From contig NZ_WJPP01000002.1 of the NCBI RefSeq assembly GCF_009649225.1, positions 248,001 to 312,000 on the forward strand: a DNA stretch of 64,000 bases. Direction: 5' to 3'. How positions within the stretch are numbered: the stretch's first letter is position 1; the number at the start of each line of letters is the position of its first letter. This DNA is from Spiribacter salilacus. GTDB taxonomy: Bacteria; Pseudomonadota; Gammaproteobacteria; Nitrococcales; Nitrococcaceae. Below are positions 18,601 to 22,567 of the stretch, piece by piece. Position numbers and translations under genes: made by a program. A model generated the notes under the pieces. That model was not told the origin of the DNA and searched no databases. It saw only the letters and a list, made by a program, of their open reading frames with translations.

Positions 18601-20666
18601 GCCTTGGCGGATGGTCGCGACTCGGTAATCATCTCTACGGAGCCTGATGCTGCCTGCGAGCCCACGCTGGTGTCGATGCTAACTGAGGAGGCGATATTGA
18701 TCAGCGGCCGGTCGTCTCCGTTGTCGGCCGGGGCGCTCGGCTTGCTAGCGGGTTCAGGCTCAGGTTCAGGCTCAGGTTCCGGCTCAGGCTCATCTGCTGA
18801 TGAATCCGCCTCAGCCGTGTTTTCTTCCGAAGAGTCGGCAGTTGTTACCGTGCCTTCACTGTTATCGCTGTCATTGCTGTCGCTGCTGTCATCCGCCGAG
18901 TCTGCTGAACCCTCCTCCGAGTCACTATCAGCACTTTCGGCCTCAGAAGTTTCCTCCTCACTCTCCTGCGTCTCATCACTCACCGCTTCCGTGTCACCGC
19001 CGTCATCACTGTCATCGCTGTCATCGGCTCCATTGCCGGCTGCACGAAAGCTTGTAAACCCGCCGTTGGTAATAAAGCTCACACCCGAGGCAATGTCGAT
19101 GCGACCATCAGCATCCAGCACCACATTAAGCGCACCCGAGGTGCTTTCAATTTTAGCGCCAGATTGGAAGGTAATATCGCCCGAGCCCGTGGTGCGAAGC
19201 GTGAGGGTGGCATCACCCCCCTCTGATTTGGTTAGCACCACGCCACCACCCCACACCATATCGCCCGCAACCAAGTTGGTTACGTTTGTGCCGGTGTTGA
19301 GCGTATCGGCAAAGCCATCTGCCACGCTTTGCGTGATTAAAGAGAACTCAGGGTCAAGCAGCCACAAGCCTGCTTCACCCTGCGGTGCATTGGCTCTCAC
19401 CACCGCGCCTTCGGTAATGAGCTTATGTCCAGAGGTTTCAATTAAGCCGCCATCGCCGCCTGATGGCCCGCCGCGGGCCAGTAGCGTGCCTCGCACATTG
19501 GTTACCGATGCGGAGTTATCAATATCGCTCCACAGCACAAGGGTGCCGCCATCGCCACTGCCAGTGGCGCTGGCATCAATTTTTGCGCCCGCCGCCATAT
19601 CAAGGGTGATGGCTTCGTGCAGGGCATCGGGGTCATCAAACACACGGTACTCGTCATGATCACCGCCCTGCCAATCACCACCAATCAGTACATCACCACC
19701 GCCCGTGGCGCCCGTGGCATCTACATGAGTATTGCTACCCAGCTTAATATGATCGGCCTCGGCAGTAATTAGCCCGCCTTTGCCGCTTTGGCTAGCCACA
19801 TTTAATGTGCCATCAATATTCAGCTGGCCGTCAGATTTCAGAACAATCCGCCCGCCCTCAGCGCTTAAGCCAGAGGCCTCGATTGCGCCGGTGTGGTTAA
19901 CTACGCCGCGGGTAAGTTCATCCATACCCTGCGCGGTCATTACCACCGCGCCATCGGCCACTTGAATCACACCCCCATTATCGATGGCTGCATCTAGCGC
20001 GCCTTTATCGACCTTAAAGCTGACGAGGCCGGTATCGCCCAGCGTTAGTTCAACCGCTTCAGCAGCCGCCATTGCTACGCTGCCGCTAGGGGCCTCAATA
20101 GTGCCTCGATGTTCTATGGTGGGAGCCACCAGCGCCAAATAACCGCCTTCGGCGATGTTAATTTCACCCTCAGCAACAATGCCCGCCCCAGAGCCGCCGG
20201 CAAAGCGCATACGATTAGCAAGGAAATCGGCATCAGCAATATCAAGTGTAGAGGCAACTAAGCTGCTAGCATCAACCCGGCTACCGCTCGCAAAATGAAT
20301 GCCTGCCTGGTTAATTAAGGCCACTTGGCCATTGGCGCTTAGCGAACCAAAGATCTGGCTCGGACGCCCACCCACAACTCGGTTTAACGCCGCACTATCA
20401 ACACCGGGCTGCACAAATTCAACATGCGCATCGCGCCCAATAGAGAAATCTTGCCACTCGGTAATTAGCCGATCGCTGCCCTGCGTAATGGTCATGACCT
20501 GACCATTGCGCTGAATCGTGGCATTACCCGCTGTTACCCGCTCTCCGCCCGGCAGCGTTTCTGGCGCAGGCGCCGCCTTAGTCCACTGACTGGCAAAACC
20601 CACGGCGGCAACGGTACCCGATACCATCGCAATGCGTGCGGCTTTATGGAGAGCGGTTATCGGCAT
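1..20666 (-). CDS. TpsA1: giant two-partner secretion exoprotein (filamentous haemagglutinin family), 3' end outside the window
   Basis: Predicted giant secreted surface fibre, exported by the TpsB1 encoded just upstream. The frame opens at an ATG 5 bases after the tpsB1 stop and stays open to the left edge (6,888 codons, no stop), so the C-terminus is missing. Residues 1-35 form a plain signal peptide with no ESPR extension. Residues ~36-290 are a TPS (haemagglutination activity) domain with the NRVVGG motif, but the usual NPNG is NQAG (119-122). Two related GGG/WLLDP-type modules end near residues 440 and 900, separated by an Asp/Ser/Glu linker and an (EP)n run (~540-640). Residues ~1100-5250 hold seven super-repeats with glycine-rich modules. 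Next come an ALK-like glycine-rich domain (~5818-6076), beta-helix strands and an MBG-like segment at the edge. Likely an adhesin or matrix protein; the ligand is unknown. Family assignment is firm, function is inferred. Confidence 0.9.
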   Translation of the reverse strand, partial: MPITALHKAARIAMVSGTVAAVGFASQWTKAAPAPETLPGGERVTAGNATIQRNGQVMTITQGSDRLITEWQDFSIGRDAHVEFVQPGVDSAALNRVVGGRPSQIFGSLSANGQVALINQAGIHFASGSRVDASSLVASTLDIADADFLANRMRFAGGSGAGIVAEGEINIAEGGYLALVAPTIEHRGTIEAPSGSVAMAAAEAVELTLGDTGLVSFKVDKGALDAAIDNGGVIQVADGAVVMTAQGMDELTRGVVNHTGAIEASGLSAEGGRIVLKSDGQLNIDGTLNVASQSGKGGLITAEADHIKLGSNTHVDATGATGGGDVLIGGDWQGGDHDEYRVFDDPDALHEAITLDMAAGAKIDASATGSGDGGTLVLWSDIDNSASVTNVRGTLLARGGPSGGDGGLIETSGHKLITEGAVVRANAPQGEAGLWLLDPEFSLITQSVADGFADTLNTGTNVTNLVAGDMVWGGGVVLTKSEGGDATLTLRTTGSGDITFQSGAKIESTSGALNVVLDADGRIDIASGVSFITNGGFTSFRAAGNGADDSDDSDDGGDTEAVSDETQESEEETSEAESADSDSEEGSADSADDSSDSNDSDNSEGTVTTADSSEENTAEADSSADEPEPEPEPEPEPEPASKPSAPADNGDDRPLINIASSVSIDTSVGSQAASGSVEMITESRPSAKADDAAQTDAAALPDLEQFVMMRPDIRLAGEVDVSSDTLGGEVSLRANSIQLAGHIDVSSSDGKGGRVKIEGDNIELESTAEVDATGATGGGEVLVGGDWQGGANEERRVLDSPNAMTEATTVTMQSGATINASATDKGDGGTVVLWSAVSNPDSITAVHGTIYAKGGLNGGDGGQIETSGATLNTDGVRGSAASRGGEAGEWLFDPYDFTIDAAAATDIVTLLEGGTDVTLDTNSDQSQAGLGLTGESGSGDITVASAIVMAGDEPEAEPEAEPEPPVTPGNLTLDADGDILINANIDIAGALTLTSQGDITIDAALTGQGDGKAFTLNSASGAVGINADISTQGTLTVDTGTSQNISVAADITTADTQTYNATVNLDRAKRSLTSTAGDIVISGDLTAPLPYLTGEWFAGVFNQATNENWLIPEAVDEVQVWLIGGGGSGATINNDRSTSGGGGGAGGLAYKVFDVTAGGAIALSIAEIANRPQGPGTGTDGGDTTATYDGHVVIAEGGRGGFYNSSSWVPGGGASGADDFVEGGDGGRAWSYYAGGGGGAVGGNRGFMGGWTGTGGQGADSKDMLGLESALTNAGFYANGNNSTWQIGDGSGGQGSSQTNGYGHGEFAQGFGGGGGGANGYGGYGGRGRFGGGGGGGSGGVTQPQLGGIGGEGVIVLNYEVSGGAAVLNAAAGDVTIGGDVTVDEITVNNSGSGSEITGDVSLAGGLTKQGDGTLSLDAIGAAGARSAVDAVHVEAGTLKIGATNNDGAIASESITVDAGATLELHRDNQTAGTDYEVTANIAGGGDFIKYGDEAITLSGAITHTGTMTLDDGSLTILQDSGTVTTGDFQGTGMLTIESKADSFDSQFILEAGKYDTLSALTIGKASNTAKVNISNDLNLSGSLTIHGGVSLAANITTGDTQTYYDDVSVGGVDASFTANSGDVVFKGDLTAPVDTKDYAEFFAGSNATSGTSGSWVIPAGVDEVKAWAIGGGGSGGGASNGNGGAGGGAGGVTYITFDTDGGTIDYVAGAGAHAVYGGRTGNDGKDSTVTYAEVTIIAEGGKGGGHNTFDGGAGGSGQGGTTVDGGSGNAAGDWRPGGGGGAIGGVDAQERTNSSGDSGAASQDVSGLKAALELADSDLPAVGTGGGASGLYYSYYKDGGNATGFGSGGGGAGQGSGSNPDGNGGRGAYGGGGGGASSNSRAMTSGAGGRGSVVLQYEITAQGVSINAPSGNVQVDGDLSARDVTIEADGNSSQVTGRVDLSDSGSGLTKQGGGTLKLTGDNSFSADTNINAGTLQIGDGGTTGALGSDSIKIGDEATLDIRRSDSYTLSGDITDAAGTPSTGGQVVIDSTGADITLSGDSDYSGGTTVTAGVLKAGSNNGLGTGLVTVEDGAELDLNGKTLGNNLSLSGSGVNGGALNHTGSGTAEVTGDVTIVAPTTSEKTIIKSVGDLLLSGGFTAPSGGDDLTLTFDNDGDVTLSDDLALAQNTTIESSTGDLILAGDLSEADNATAELTIDNSGGVDLAGDVNALEALTIKGVATIIGDVTTEGDQTYQKAVTLGDRDVTFTANTGNIVFNDNLTALRARDAAQFFDTLGASTWTTPDGVDEVKIWAVGAGGAGGSVGQERYTMGGGGAAGGVVYKTYTSLSAAQFDFVIGAGGVPSQGANDGGDGEDTTVTLDSDTMTAFGGPGGLFNTNQTLVGGGYDGGDGGDTGGRANNWSGDYGGYGGSAIGGNAGGWGGSSGGHGATSRDVDGLFAALDLLPGGNLNRGAGYGGGSRSTSYNYSDGMNATGFGSGGGGASAYGGSGGDGYYGGGGGGASAHSASDHVGGAGGQGAVVVRYTAPGRSVAINAAGGAVQVNGDISAKDVTISTANDGGLTDGSVVTGDIDLSDDSGANGLTKQGAGTLKLTADNTFTADTHVEAGTLQIGDGGTTGAINSDNIDIGDSATLAINRSDDYDLDSVIQDASAGQSTGGSVVIDSDGANITLSGVNTYTGGTTLEAGRLKAGDDSAFGSGLITVETGAELDLNGFTVGNDLNLSGRGVDTDDDGTGDGGALTHSGSETATLTGDITIADPDTVIESQGDLVLDGNLTPPTGVSDLTLEFAIGSNDSVTLNSALELTVPTTIISGDGDLILTGTIDEASSGVDAAGTALTFQHTGDLQLLGDIGATRAIDSLTAGGEYDDSDQLVTAAGDLYVGALSGMTLRTDGDQHYKADVATLGDVAFETTSGNGGNITFDGNLYGRLTAPQAEIFVAGGESDDWVIPTGVTEVEAWAIGGGGGGGGGGPTNGGAGSGGGAGGMAYRDYTIANDETTIAYSVARGGSGSTYNASNGGTTTIEFSDGDMKALGGTGGRPNGYFTAGGGFSGTADHGIEGGEGGRSSSHWGGGGGGGIGDRNGGYSASWGGEGANSIADFHGLAAALERAGETDELGKQETPASTNSSNRRSHGGSATSYKVFGGGGGGAGYLGGDGGRGNHGGGGGGGASEEFYWYGSWRVDQGYGRNGGDGVVVFQYELAGDAVAVTADGAVNVSGEVTGDSVTIGAEQDSVVNAVTVHEDSAVVGGGFTKQGSGKLTIETDLAHQTNGDADNEVSTTQIDAGTLQIGTGVDAGSIASDKITIASGATLRTERTGEFTISGDIDGAGDLIKAGGSTLTLSGSSTYTGDTTVSAGILKAGSDMTTDGSNTLTGGAFGTGLITVSDGAELDLNGYSIGNDLDLTGIGVNGGALNHTGSDKATIRGDVTLSGEGTVIKSLGDMELTGAFNMPTASGDTLTLTFDNSGDITIADTLSLTKNTVIQTATTESGDDTGALILSGNVSSASTLRSLTIDNLGEVKLLGGVGSQDDGTDGLNAVSELTVLGAATVGGHVTSEGDSTFGAAHASGVDFVNYKGNSADDYGKDVTTQSQDVTFLSNTGDVTFHGSVKAPLTTMTGAFFEGDYNFTDTSATFAIPEGIEDLHVWVIGAGGGGATIRNSSNVTGGGGGAGGVTYKQFDTTNGGVLEFDLGRNGRYGNNNANGQDGGDAKATYNDDTQDIVIIAHGGKGGKYENTDWVDGGGGSGGETVEGGRGSGSSSHGGGAGGAIGDVDAGVEGTGSWHFGGDGGVAADVLLGGRSLKAALEFAGFNGSYGDPDEGKGNRTTYNYGNGHGDTASTFGNGGGGAAYWGGFGGSALWGGGGGAATGWYNTHTEFGGRGGRSAAVVNYEIAGHALNIEAPSGVVDIAGEAAGDSVTIDTGDTANDSRIGGDVTVHEDPTKGIFTKEGAGALILEGDLAHETPDDPDSFTSQTNIDAGTLQIGNGGSSGSISSELINLGDSATLAISRDDAYTLEGQITDAGSVTTPGSVKIDSAGGTITFSGDNDYTGSTTVAAGVLKAGISSTLDNSDVLQSGAFGTGLVTVEDGAELDLNGFSVGNDLSLAGSGVNGGALSHSGTSAATVTGDVTIAGASTIIKSNGDLTLEGAFNPPSGGSSLTLTFDNAGDVTLKDNLQLSVDTTIVSSKVGDTANTGDLILEGTISEAASASGSALTIDNAGTVQLLGGIGSQANGDGLMAIDALTVNGAATVAADITTDGAQTYGVTNNGDVNIAAGSGAVFTASSGDVIFNGGLTAPLSANTAELFTSAGSSGSWSIPVGLTSLELWAIGGGGAGGSVSGSDGTAAGGGGAGGVVYNDWDVSAGGTITFYIGKGGYTYSGARNGFGGQVTAVEYDPATTIKAYGGTGGLHNNSTNSAGGSGTGGTVIQGGSGQGSAGDDGGGGGGAIGGTAANDNINSYGGDGAVGNLDESVIVNLNAAIELANPSLATIGEGAGQGSNSSSGNRSHGSNATGFGSGGGGGSWYGGNGGDGRFGGGGGGAGGYTQSMSGGDGGGGALVLQYAIAGGDVTVNAAGGNVEIGGDTAGDTVDITATGNVTIDGDVEASTADIDTGGSNGVISGAIDVDTDFIKDGAGTLKLAGDSSYTADTTIKDGVLQIGNAGTSGSLDTDTLITVESGATLATNRTDTFTVDSKIVGDGDVEKRGTGTLTLAGDNTYTGGTTVKQGTLKAGIDNTMDSDGTTILSGAFGTGTVAVDPAVGSNGDLTGIGAELNLNGFTVENDLELTGKGVDTDSDGIGDGGALTHSGSSTANINGEITLTDADTVIASEGDMVINGNLVSQGSGDLKLTFDLGNDSSIKLNSDLTLTVPTEIATIGSNSGEMIITGTINEASGLAADAETDLTFNNQGPLRLEGSIGDTLPIDSLTAEGLLTLGGSGSTATIETSGDQTYEDVVTVVDDGEFIAGGDAIFQSDLLGVITGFEAVAFTSPVSNATWAIPAGVTEVMAYVIGGGGAGGGGRGQNDSGAGGGAGGLIYVKLDATAGQGDISYTVGEGGLGVNNWNGNNGGDSRIDYSGASAVGEGGRGGNGNSSYWQYGGTGGGTTWSNSGGVILAESSRNGGGGGTTRNGYGGGGGGGIGGYNGGGYASVGGFGANSISSFNGLGEAIELAGISYKLGGGIAQSYRNNGVDRSRPAEAFGGGGSGGGTAPSGTFGGIGRFGGGGGGSEAYTWYGSDVSMRGGSGGDGAVLFKYEKAGVSVTVDAADDVVIAGDVTGDDVIIRNDDINANDTVDVGGNTITGSEILGNIETENGLEKDGSGRLVVQGEHLDYTAETTISAGELFIEDDSPNLKTSGFNGGSGATGGRLVIQPTETEGDFTSNFSTSGLTFGSKLTGVRIGKTPGDNDIAGRDSEITVASAIDIATGAVEIFGGSIDLNANLGSDATTGTGIDLQANEIVQAAGLSVSTQGADVNYTVHASNDTYAMRIGESTSGATTTIDADGGDITLSSTAKSGQNVRRAIQVINADLLTTTGNIAVTGDTTESGITSSNAWGIQFYGSQLQTTSGNITLTGTGGQDSRDSRGIVAQNTDLKLLSASGDITLIDTDATDGGSDGNRDYKGLWLAPDSDGNIVLGADGTDVASATGNITLQADTLQANDHTVSAVSSGNLVVESVGDDFLGETSTINVDATGDNFSSITLGKSGNTGELTSNAELTADGTFIAHGPLTLGDSITTSDTQTYNGDVTIAADSITLSSMGSGSTGGTMDFTGNIDGAQANSNDLVLLSGDQTIDVAGGVGSTVALDRFELGTFGDLSDVWTFNFTGQIEDFALPYQTTYRLEAWGAEGGDGESPGEPGRGAIIKATVSTLNYADLLKILVGEKPSATGEGSGGGGGTFIWRDADEEPLVIAGGGGGVGDHDDHADYRDGRDAETGTAGSSSGEGNIAGGTDGDGGDAVANGGKGGGGGGGFLTDGADNIMDGTTYSEGGQAALNGGQGGQRNQNVDAGGFGGGGGEGRESSDSEGGGGGGGYSGGGGGDGSGNLTESDGDDSGGGGGGSFVLADAADVATSDGFFVTTGNEPHGVYTGAVQNLNAWNTGDGKAKITMLAAQTGNITIGGGVNATELKTADTDFDLALASDATKGGSVNIGSDTTLNNTGTVQIGGGDYGQNAQISGKLDTTAASKVTLGASVTTDTTQSYNEVELLRDVVLKTTDSTVDINQTIDSDTSGPHSLTVQTGSGDINFDQAIGGSQALNNIILDSTGAVTFDGAVTAASLRSQGSATVAINGGNILTTGGDQSYSGDITLGANTTLTADNLTAEGISLTDYTLTVDLTGNDSEIVGNITESASAGNTFTQQGSGTLTLAGDNTYTGATTIAGGTLILANDDPNSMTDSASFSGDGELRIQPATADFNSSSTSSNALETSLFTFGEIKGGLVLGQDGKAAAIEIDSALTLDNTLTVYAGELDIDGALTINDAGAGEDAHQLHLHARTSADQSAAIDASTLALYGTGDFTLDDTGNVVDTLAGGSAENKLRSLAFVNNGALTIGDVNPTGITATGEIDISTKTGDLIIAEAIATDSDSATAVVLNAGSDVDISDDDNVPGPDNDTGGDIQITATDAPNAVTIGQGGRATLYTGALSIADGDSQNLVESGDDAGDGLVEWGSSRFRYGSDETTTRFSAGLGGGIYAVFRERPEISISAESQTITYGENPSLSVLRDGNTQNGDSLAQAIPGVGDAITVKDSGTEVVPDANGTAYFDVGTYDLVADEVSESALGYKINADTSGKTLTVNARDLLIKANNDAKFSIETDDPDGFNGITLSGIAEGEAIVVLQDGDTYIDGGGATVTIDGTTAGKAFLVPGTETGSVDLQQNTHHEIGTLTLDRANEGSSEDGAVTGNQV
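2440..3215 (-). other. ALK/LTK-type glycine-rich domain inside TpsA1
   Basis: Residues ~5818-6076 of TpsA1 start with YRLEAWGAEGG and continue through LLKILVGEKP, GGGGGTFIW and PLVIAGGGGG. Several Gly-rich runs follow (GGGGGGYSGGGGG), then GGGGGSFV, and the domain closes with GDGKAKITML. This order is that of the glycine-rich domain first described in ALK/LTK receptor tyrosine kinases (Pfam ALK_LTK_GRD, PF12810, from memory), which also occurs in bacterial surface proteins. It differs from the seven other glycine-rich modules of this protein, which start with a V.xWxIGGGG strand. Assignment is by motif order only; no profile search was possible. Confidence 0.6.
4900..17400 (-). repeat. Seven ~2 kb super-repeats in tpsA1 (PATR + beta-helix + Gly-rich module)
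   Basis: A conserved WxIGGGG-type strand opens a ~230-residue glycine-rich module seven times. Its Trp codons begin at 17306, 15665, 13793, 11801, 9743 and 7709, with Tyr in its place at 5672. The steps are 1641, 1872, 1992, 2058, 2034 and 2037 bases, so the last four are nearly constant. Each unit follows the same order: IPxGVxEVxxW, the glycine-rich run with GGAGGVxY, an ALELA-type segment, GFGSGGGG, QYEI-like closing strand, strands with GTLQIG, a PATR (for example GTLTLAGDNTYTGGTTV near 6580), ELDLNG, GALxHTGS, SLTLTFDN, QTYG and FxGxLTAPL. The units are clearly homologous at protein level but diverged, so they look like old duplications. Confidence 0.85.
17768..17812 (-). repeat. In-frame EPEA repeat in tpsA1
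   Basis: A 12-base unit (ggctcaggctcg-like on the plus strand) repeats about three times and encodes EPEAEPEAEPEP. It sits between the second WLLDP-type module and the first super-repeat. Unit length is a multiple of three, so gain or loss of units keeps the reading frame. It is probably a flexible acidic spacer. Confidence 0.7.
18751..18796 (-). repeat. In-frame (EP)n hexanucleotide repeat in tpsA1
   Basis: About seven near-identical hexamers (ggctca/ggttca on the plus strand) encode a run of EP dipeptides. The run ends a ~100-residue Asp/Ser/Glu-rich linker (18751-19050) between the two WLLDP-type modules. It is likely an extended, flexible spacer. Slippage would change its length without breaking the frame. 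Confidence 0.8.
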
Positions 20667-20671
20667 AATCT

Positions 20672-22435
20672 CTATAACCTCACTACAGCTTGCAACCAGG
20701 CGCGCTGCTCGTCTGAGTGCCCGTCGCTGTTGTTGCCGTTAATATCGCGACCTGGGTTATCGCCAATGGTGGCTGCCAGCGTTAGGCTAATGGTTAGCCA
20801 ATCGCCCCGGGTTAGCCGAAGGCCAACACCTGCCCCATCAATTCGGTAGGTGTTTTTGCCGGTGGCGGTATCAAGCTCAAAACCCTCGGGCATTGTGTCG
20901 TTAATGCGCACCCAGGCTGTGTCATAAAAGGCAGACAGCCGCACCGAGCCTAGGTCGATAAAGTCTTCGGGTAATTGATAGCGCAGCTCAGCTCTGAGCA
21001 GATGCCCCTCATCAGCCGAGGCTTCACCCCCAGGATAGGCACGCACGCCGCTAGAGCCGCCAGGCTGAAAGCGCTGAGAGGAGTCGAGATTATCTTGGGC
21101 CCACTGCCCACGCAGCTCGGTGTAAAGCGTGACCGGGCGCTCACCTAAAGACTGCAGCCGAGACAAGCTATATTCCACCTTACTAAAGCTGCCCTCGGTG
21201 CCTAGCTCATCACTTTGCGCCTGATTATTTACTAAGGCAGGCAAATCTACACTGCCCCAAAACGGCATCAGCGAGGCATTGGTTCGACCGGCTGGGCCAA
21301 AGAACCGATCGGTATGATCGGCACTAATGCTGGTGCCAAAGTAGCTGACCTGCTTATCGCTATAGGCCACGCTGTCAATGCGGTCTTCAAGGTCGTCTCG
21401 CGTCCAATCCACCCCAAGGTTGACGTTGGTTTGTTGAGAGCGCACCAGCGGGTATGAAAGACCGATGCCCGTGGTGGTAGAACTGCCGTCGAGCTTGCTC
21501 GTGCTATCGCTATTAATGACGTCATATTCCATGTGCGACAGCGATAGGTCGGCTGCCAAACCACTCGGGCCCAAAGGATATTTGTAATTCAGCTGCCCAA
21601 GACTCAGCCCCTCAGCCGCAGTAAGGGCCAGCGTAGCTTGATCACCGATTCCTAGAGGATTATTCAAGTTGCCAGTAAACCCGGCCCGCTCACGCCCCGT
21701 GCTGCGGCTGCCAAAGTTACTGACATTTAACCCACTGGCAAACAATGGGCCTTCACGAACGCTCAAAAGAATGTGCGAGCTGCCCTCAGCCTCACCCGCC
21801 TCTAACCGCGCCAGCGCTTCAATGCCGGGCAGATCATTAATGAGCAGAATCGCCCGGTCTAAATCTGCCTGACGGATAGGTTCACCAGCCGGAATTAGGG
21901 CGGTCAGAATGGCGCCTAGGCGCTCTGGATCGATCCTTAACGGGCGATCACCAATCTGCTCAATTCGAAAGGCGCGGCCCTGAATGTCTAACCGGCCAGG
22001 AATAATCTCGATGGTGATTACGCCATCGGTCACATCTTGCTCTGGCAAAAAGGCGCGGGCCAGTACCCAGCCTTCTTCTTTCAGATACCGTGTAACCCGT
22101 TCGGCCAAGGCCTGAAGGCCGGCAAAATCAAGCTCACGCCCAATGGCCTCTTCTACAACCGCCTCTAAAGCGGCCGACTCGGCTAACTCGGTAGCGCCGC
22201 TAAACTCAACTTGCTTTACCTCAACGGTAACCTCACCAATACCGGTAAGCTCAGGCAACGGGGCCTGCTCTTCTGGCGCAACAAGCGGCGCCGGCTCTTG
22301 TCGCTGCAGGGCCTCTTCTTGGCGAAGAATAGACCCTGCATCAACATCTGCCGGACGTGTTTGTGCCCAAATTGTGGTAGGGACGGCGGTTGCCATTACC
22401 ATGGCGATCAGCCCCAAACCAAACCGAGTGAGCAT
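20672..22435 (-). CDS. TpsB1: outer-membrane two-partner secretion transporter (FhaC/ShlB family)
   Basis: Omp85-superfamily pore predicted to recognise the TPS domain of TpsA1 in the periplasm and pass it across the outer membrane. Of its 587 residues, ~1-24 are a signal peptide ending near TIWAQ. SILRQEEALQRQ looks like the N-terminal plug helix of FhaC. The first POTRA runs from about VEVKQVEFSG to IPGRLD (~70-150), and the second covers the PERLGAIL...LLINDLPG region (~165-235). The rest is a 16-strand-type beta-barrel carrying the conserved VRAYPGGE motif (variant of VRGY) in the late loop. Length is normal for the family. The start has a strong AGGAGG ribosome site 10 bases upstream. 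The stop lies 5 bases before the tpsA1 ATG, so the two are almost certainly one operon. Confidence 0.93.
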   Translation of the reverse strand: MLTRFGLGLIAMVMATAVPTTIWAQTRPADVDAGSILRQEEALQRQEPAPLVAPEEQAPLPELTGIGEVTVEVKQVEFSGATELAESAALEAVVEEAIGRELDFAGLQALAERVTRYLKEEGWVLARAFLPEQDVTDGVITIEIIPGRLDIQGRAFRIEQIGDRPLRIDPERLGAILTALIPAGEPIRQADLDRAILLINDLPGIEALARLEAGEAEGSSHILLSVREGPLFASGLNVSNFGSRSTGRERAGFTGNLNNPLGIGDQATLALTAAEGLSLGQLNYKYPLGPSGLAADLSLSHMEYDVINSDSTSKLDGSSTTTGIGLSYPLVRSQQTNVNLGVDWTRDDLEDRIDSVAYSDKQVSYFGTSISADHTDRFFGPAGRTNASLMPFWGSVDLPALVNNQAQSDELGTEGSFSKVEYSLSRLQSLGERPVTLYTELRGQWAQDNLDSSQRFQPGGSSGVRAYPGGEASADEGHLLRAELRYQLPEDFIDLGSVRLSAFYDTAWVRINDTMPEGFELDTATGKNTYRIDGAGVGLRLTRGDWLTISLTLAATIGDNPGRDINGNNSDGHSDEQRAWLQAVVRL

Positions 22436-22475
22436 GACCGCTGAGCCTCCTGATTACGCGGTTAGATACCTCTTT

Positions 22476-22503
22476 AGGATATCCACTCACGCACCAGGAT
22501 CAA
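22476..22503 (-). promoter_or_regulatory. Possible sigma-70 promoter for tpsB1-tpsA1
   Basis: On the minus strand TTGATC (22503-22498) is followed after 16 bases by TATCCT (22481-22476). Each matches its consensus hexamer in four of six positions. The -10 element is about 40 bases upstream of the tpsB1 ATG, leaving room for a short leader with the AGGAGG site. The match is modest and could be chance. Confidence 0.3.
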
Positions 22504-22526
22504 CGGACAAATTTCGATAAATATCT

Positions 22527-22544
22527 GATAAAACTGACTTTATC
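22527..22544. promoter_or_regulatory. Inverted repeat GATAAA-N6-TTTATC upstream of tpsB1
   Basis: A perfect 6-base inverted repeat with a 6-base centre lies in the 132-base metY-tpsB1 intergenic region, just upstream of the candidate promoter. It is embedded in a larger pattern of three TCAG-type words spaced 9-10 bases apart on the minus strand, roughly one helical turn. It could be an operator for the TPS operon. No T-run follows, so a terminator is unlikely. Confidence 0.3.
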
Positions 22545-22567
22545 TGACAAAAACCGACATTGCGAGT

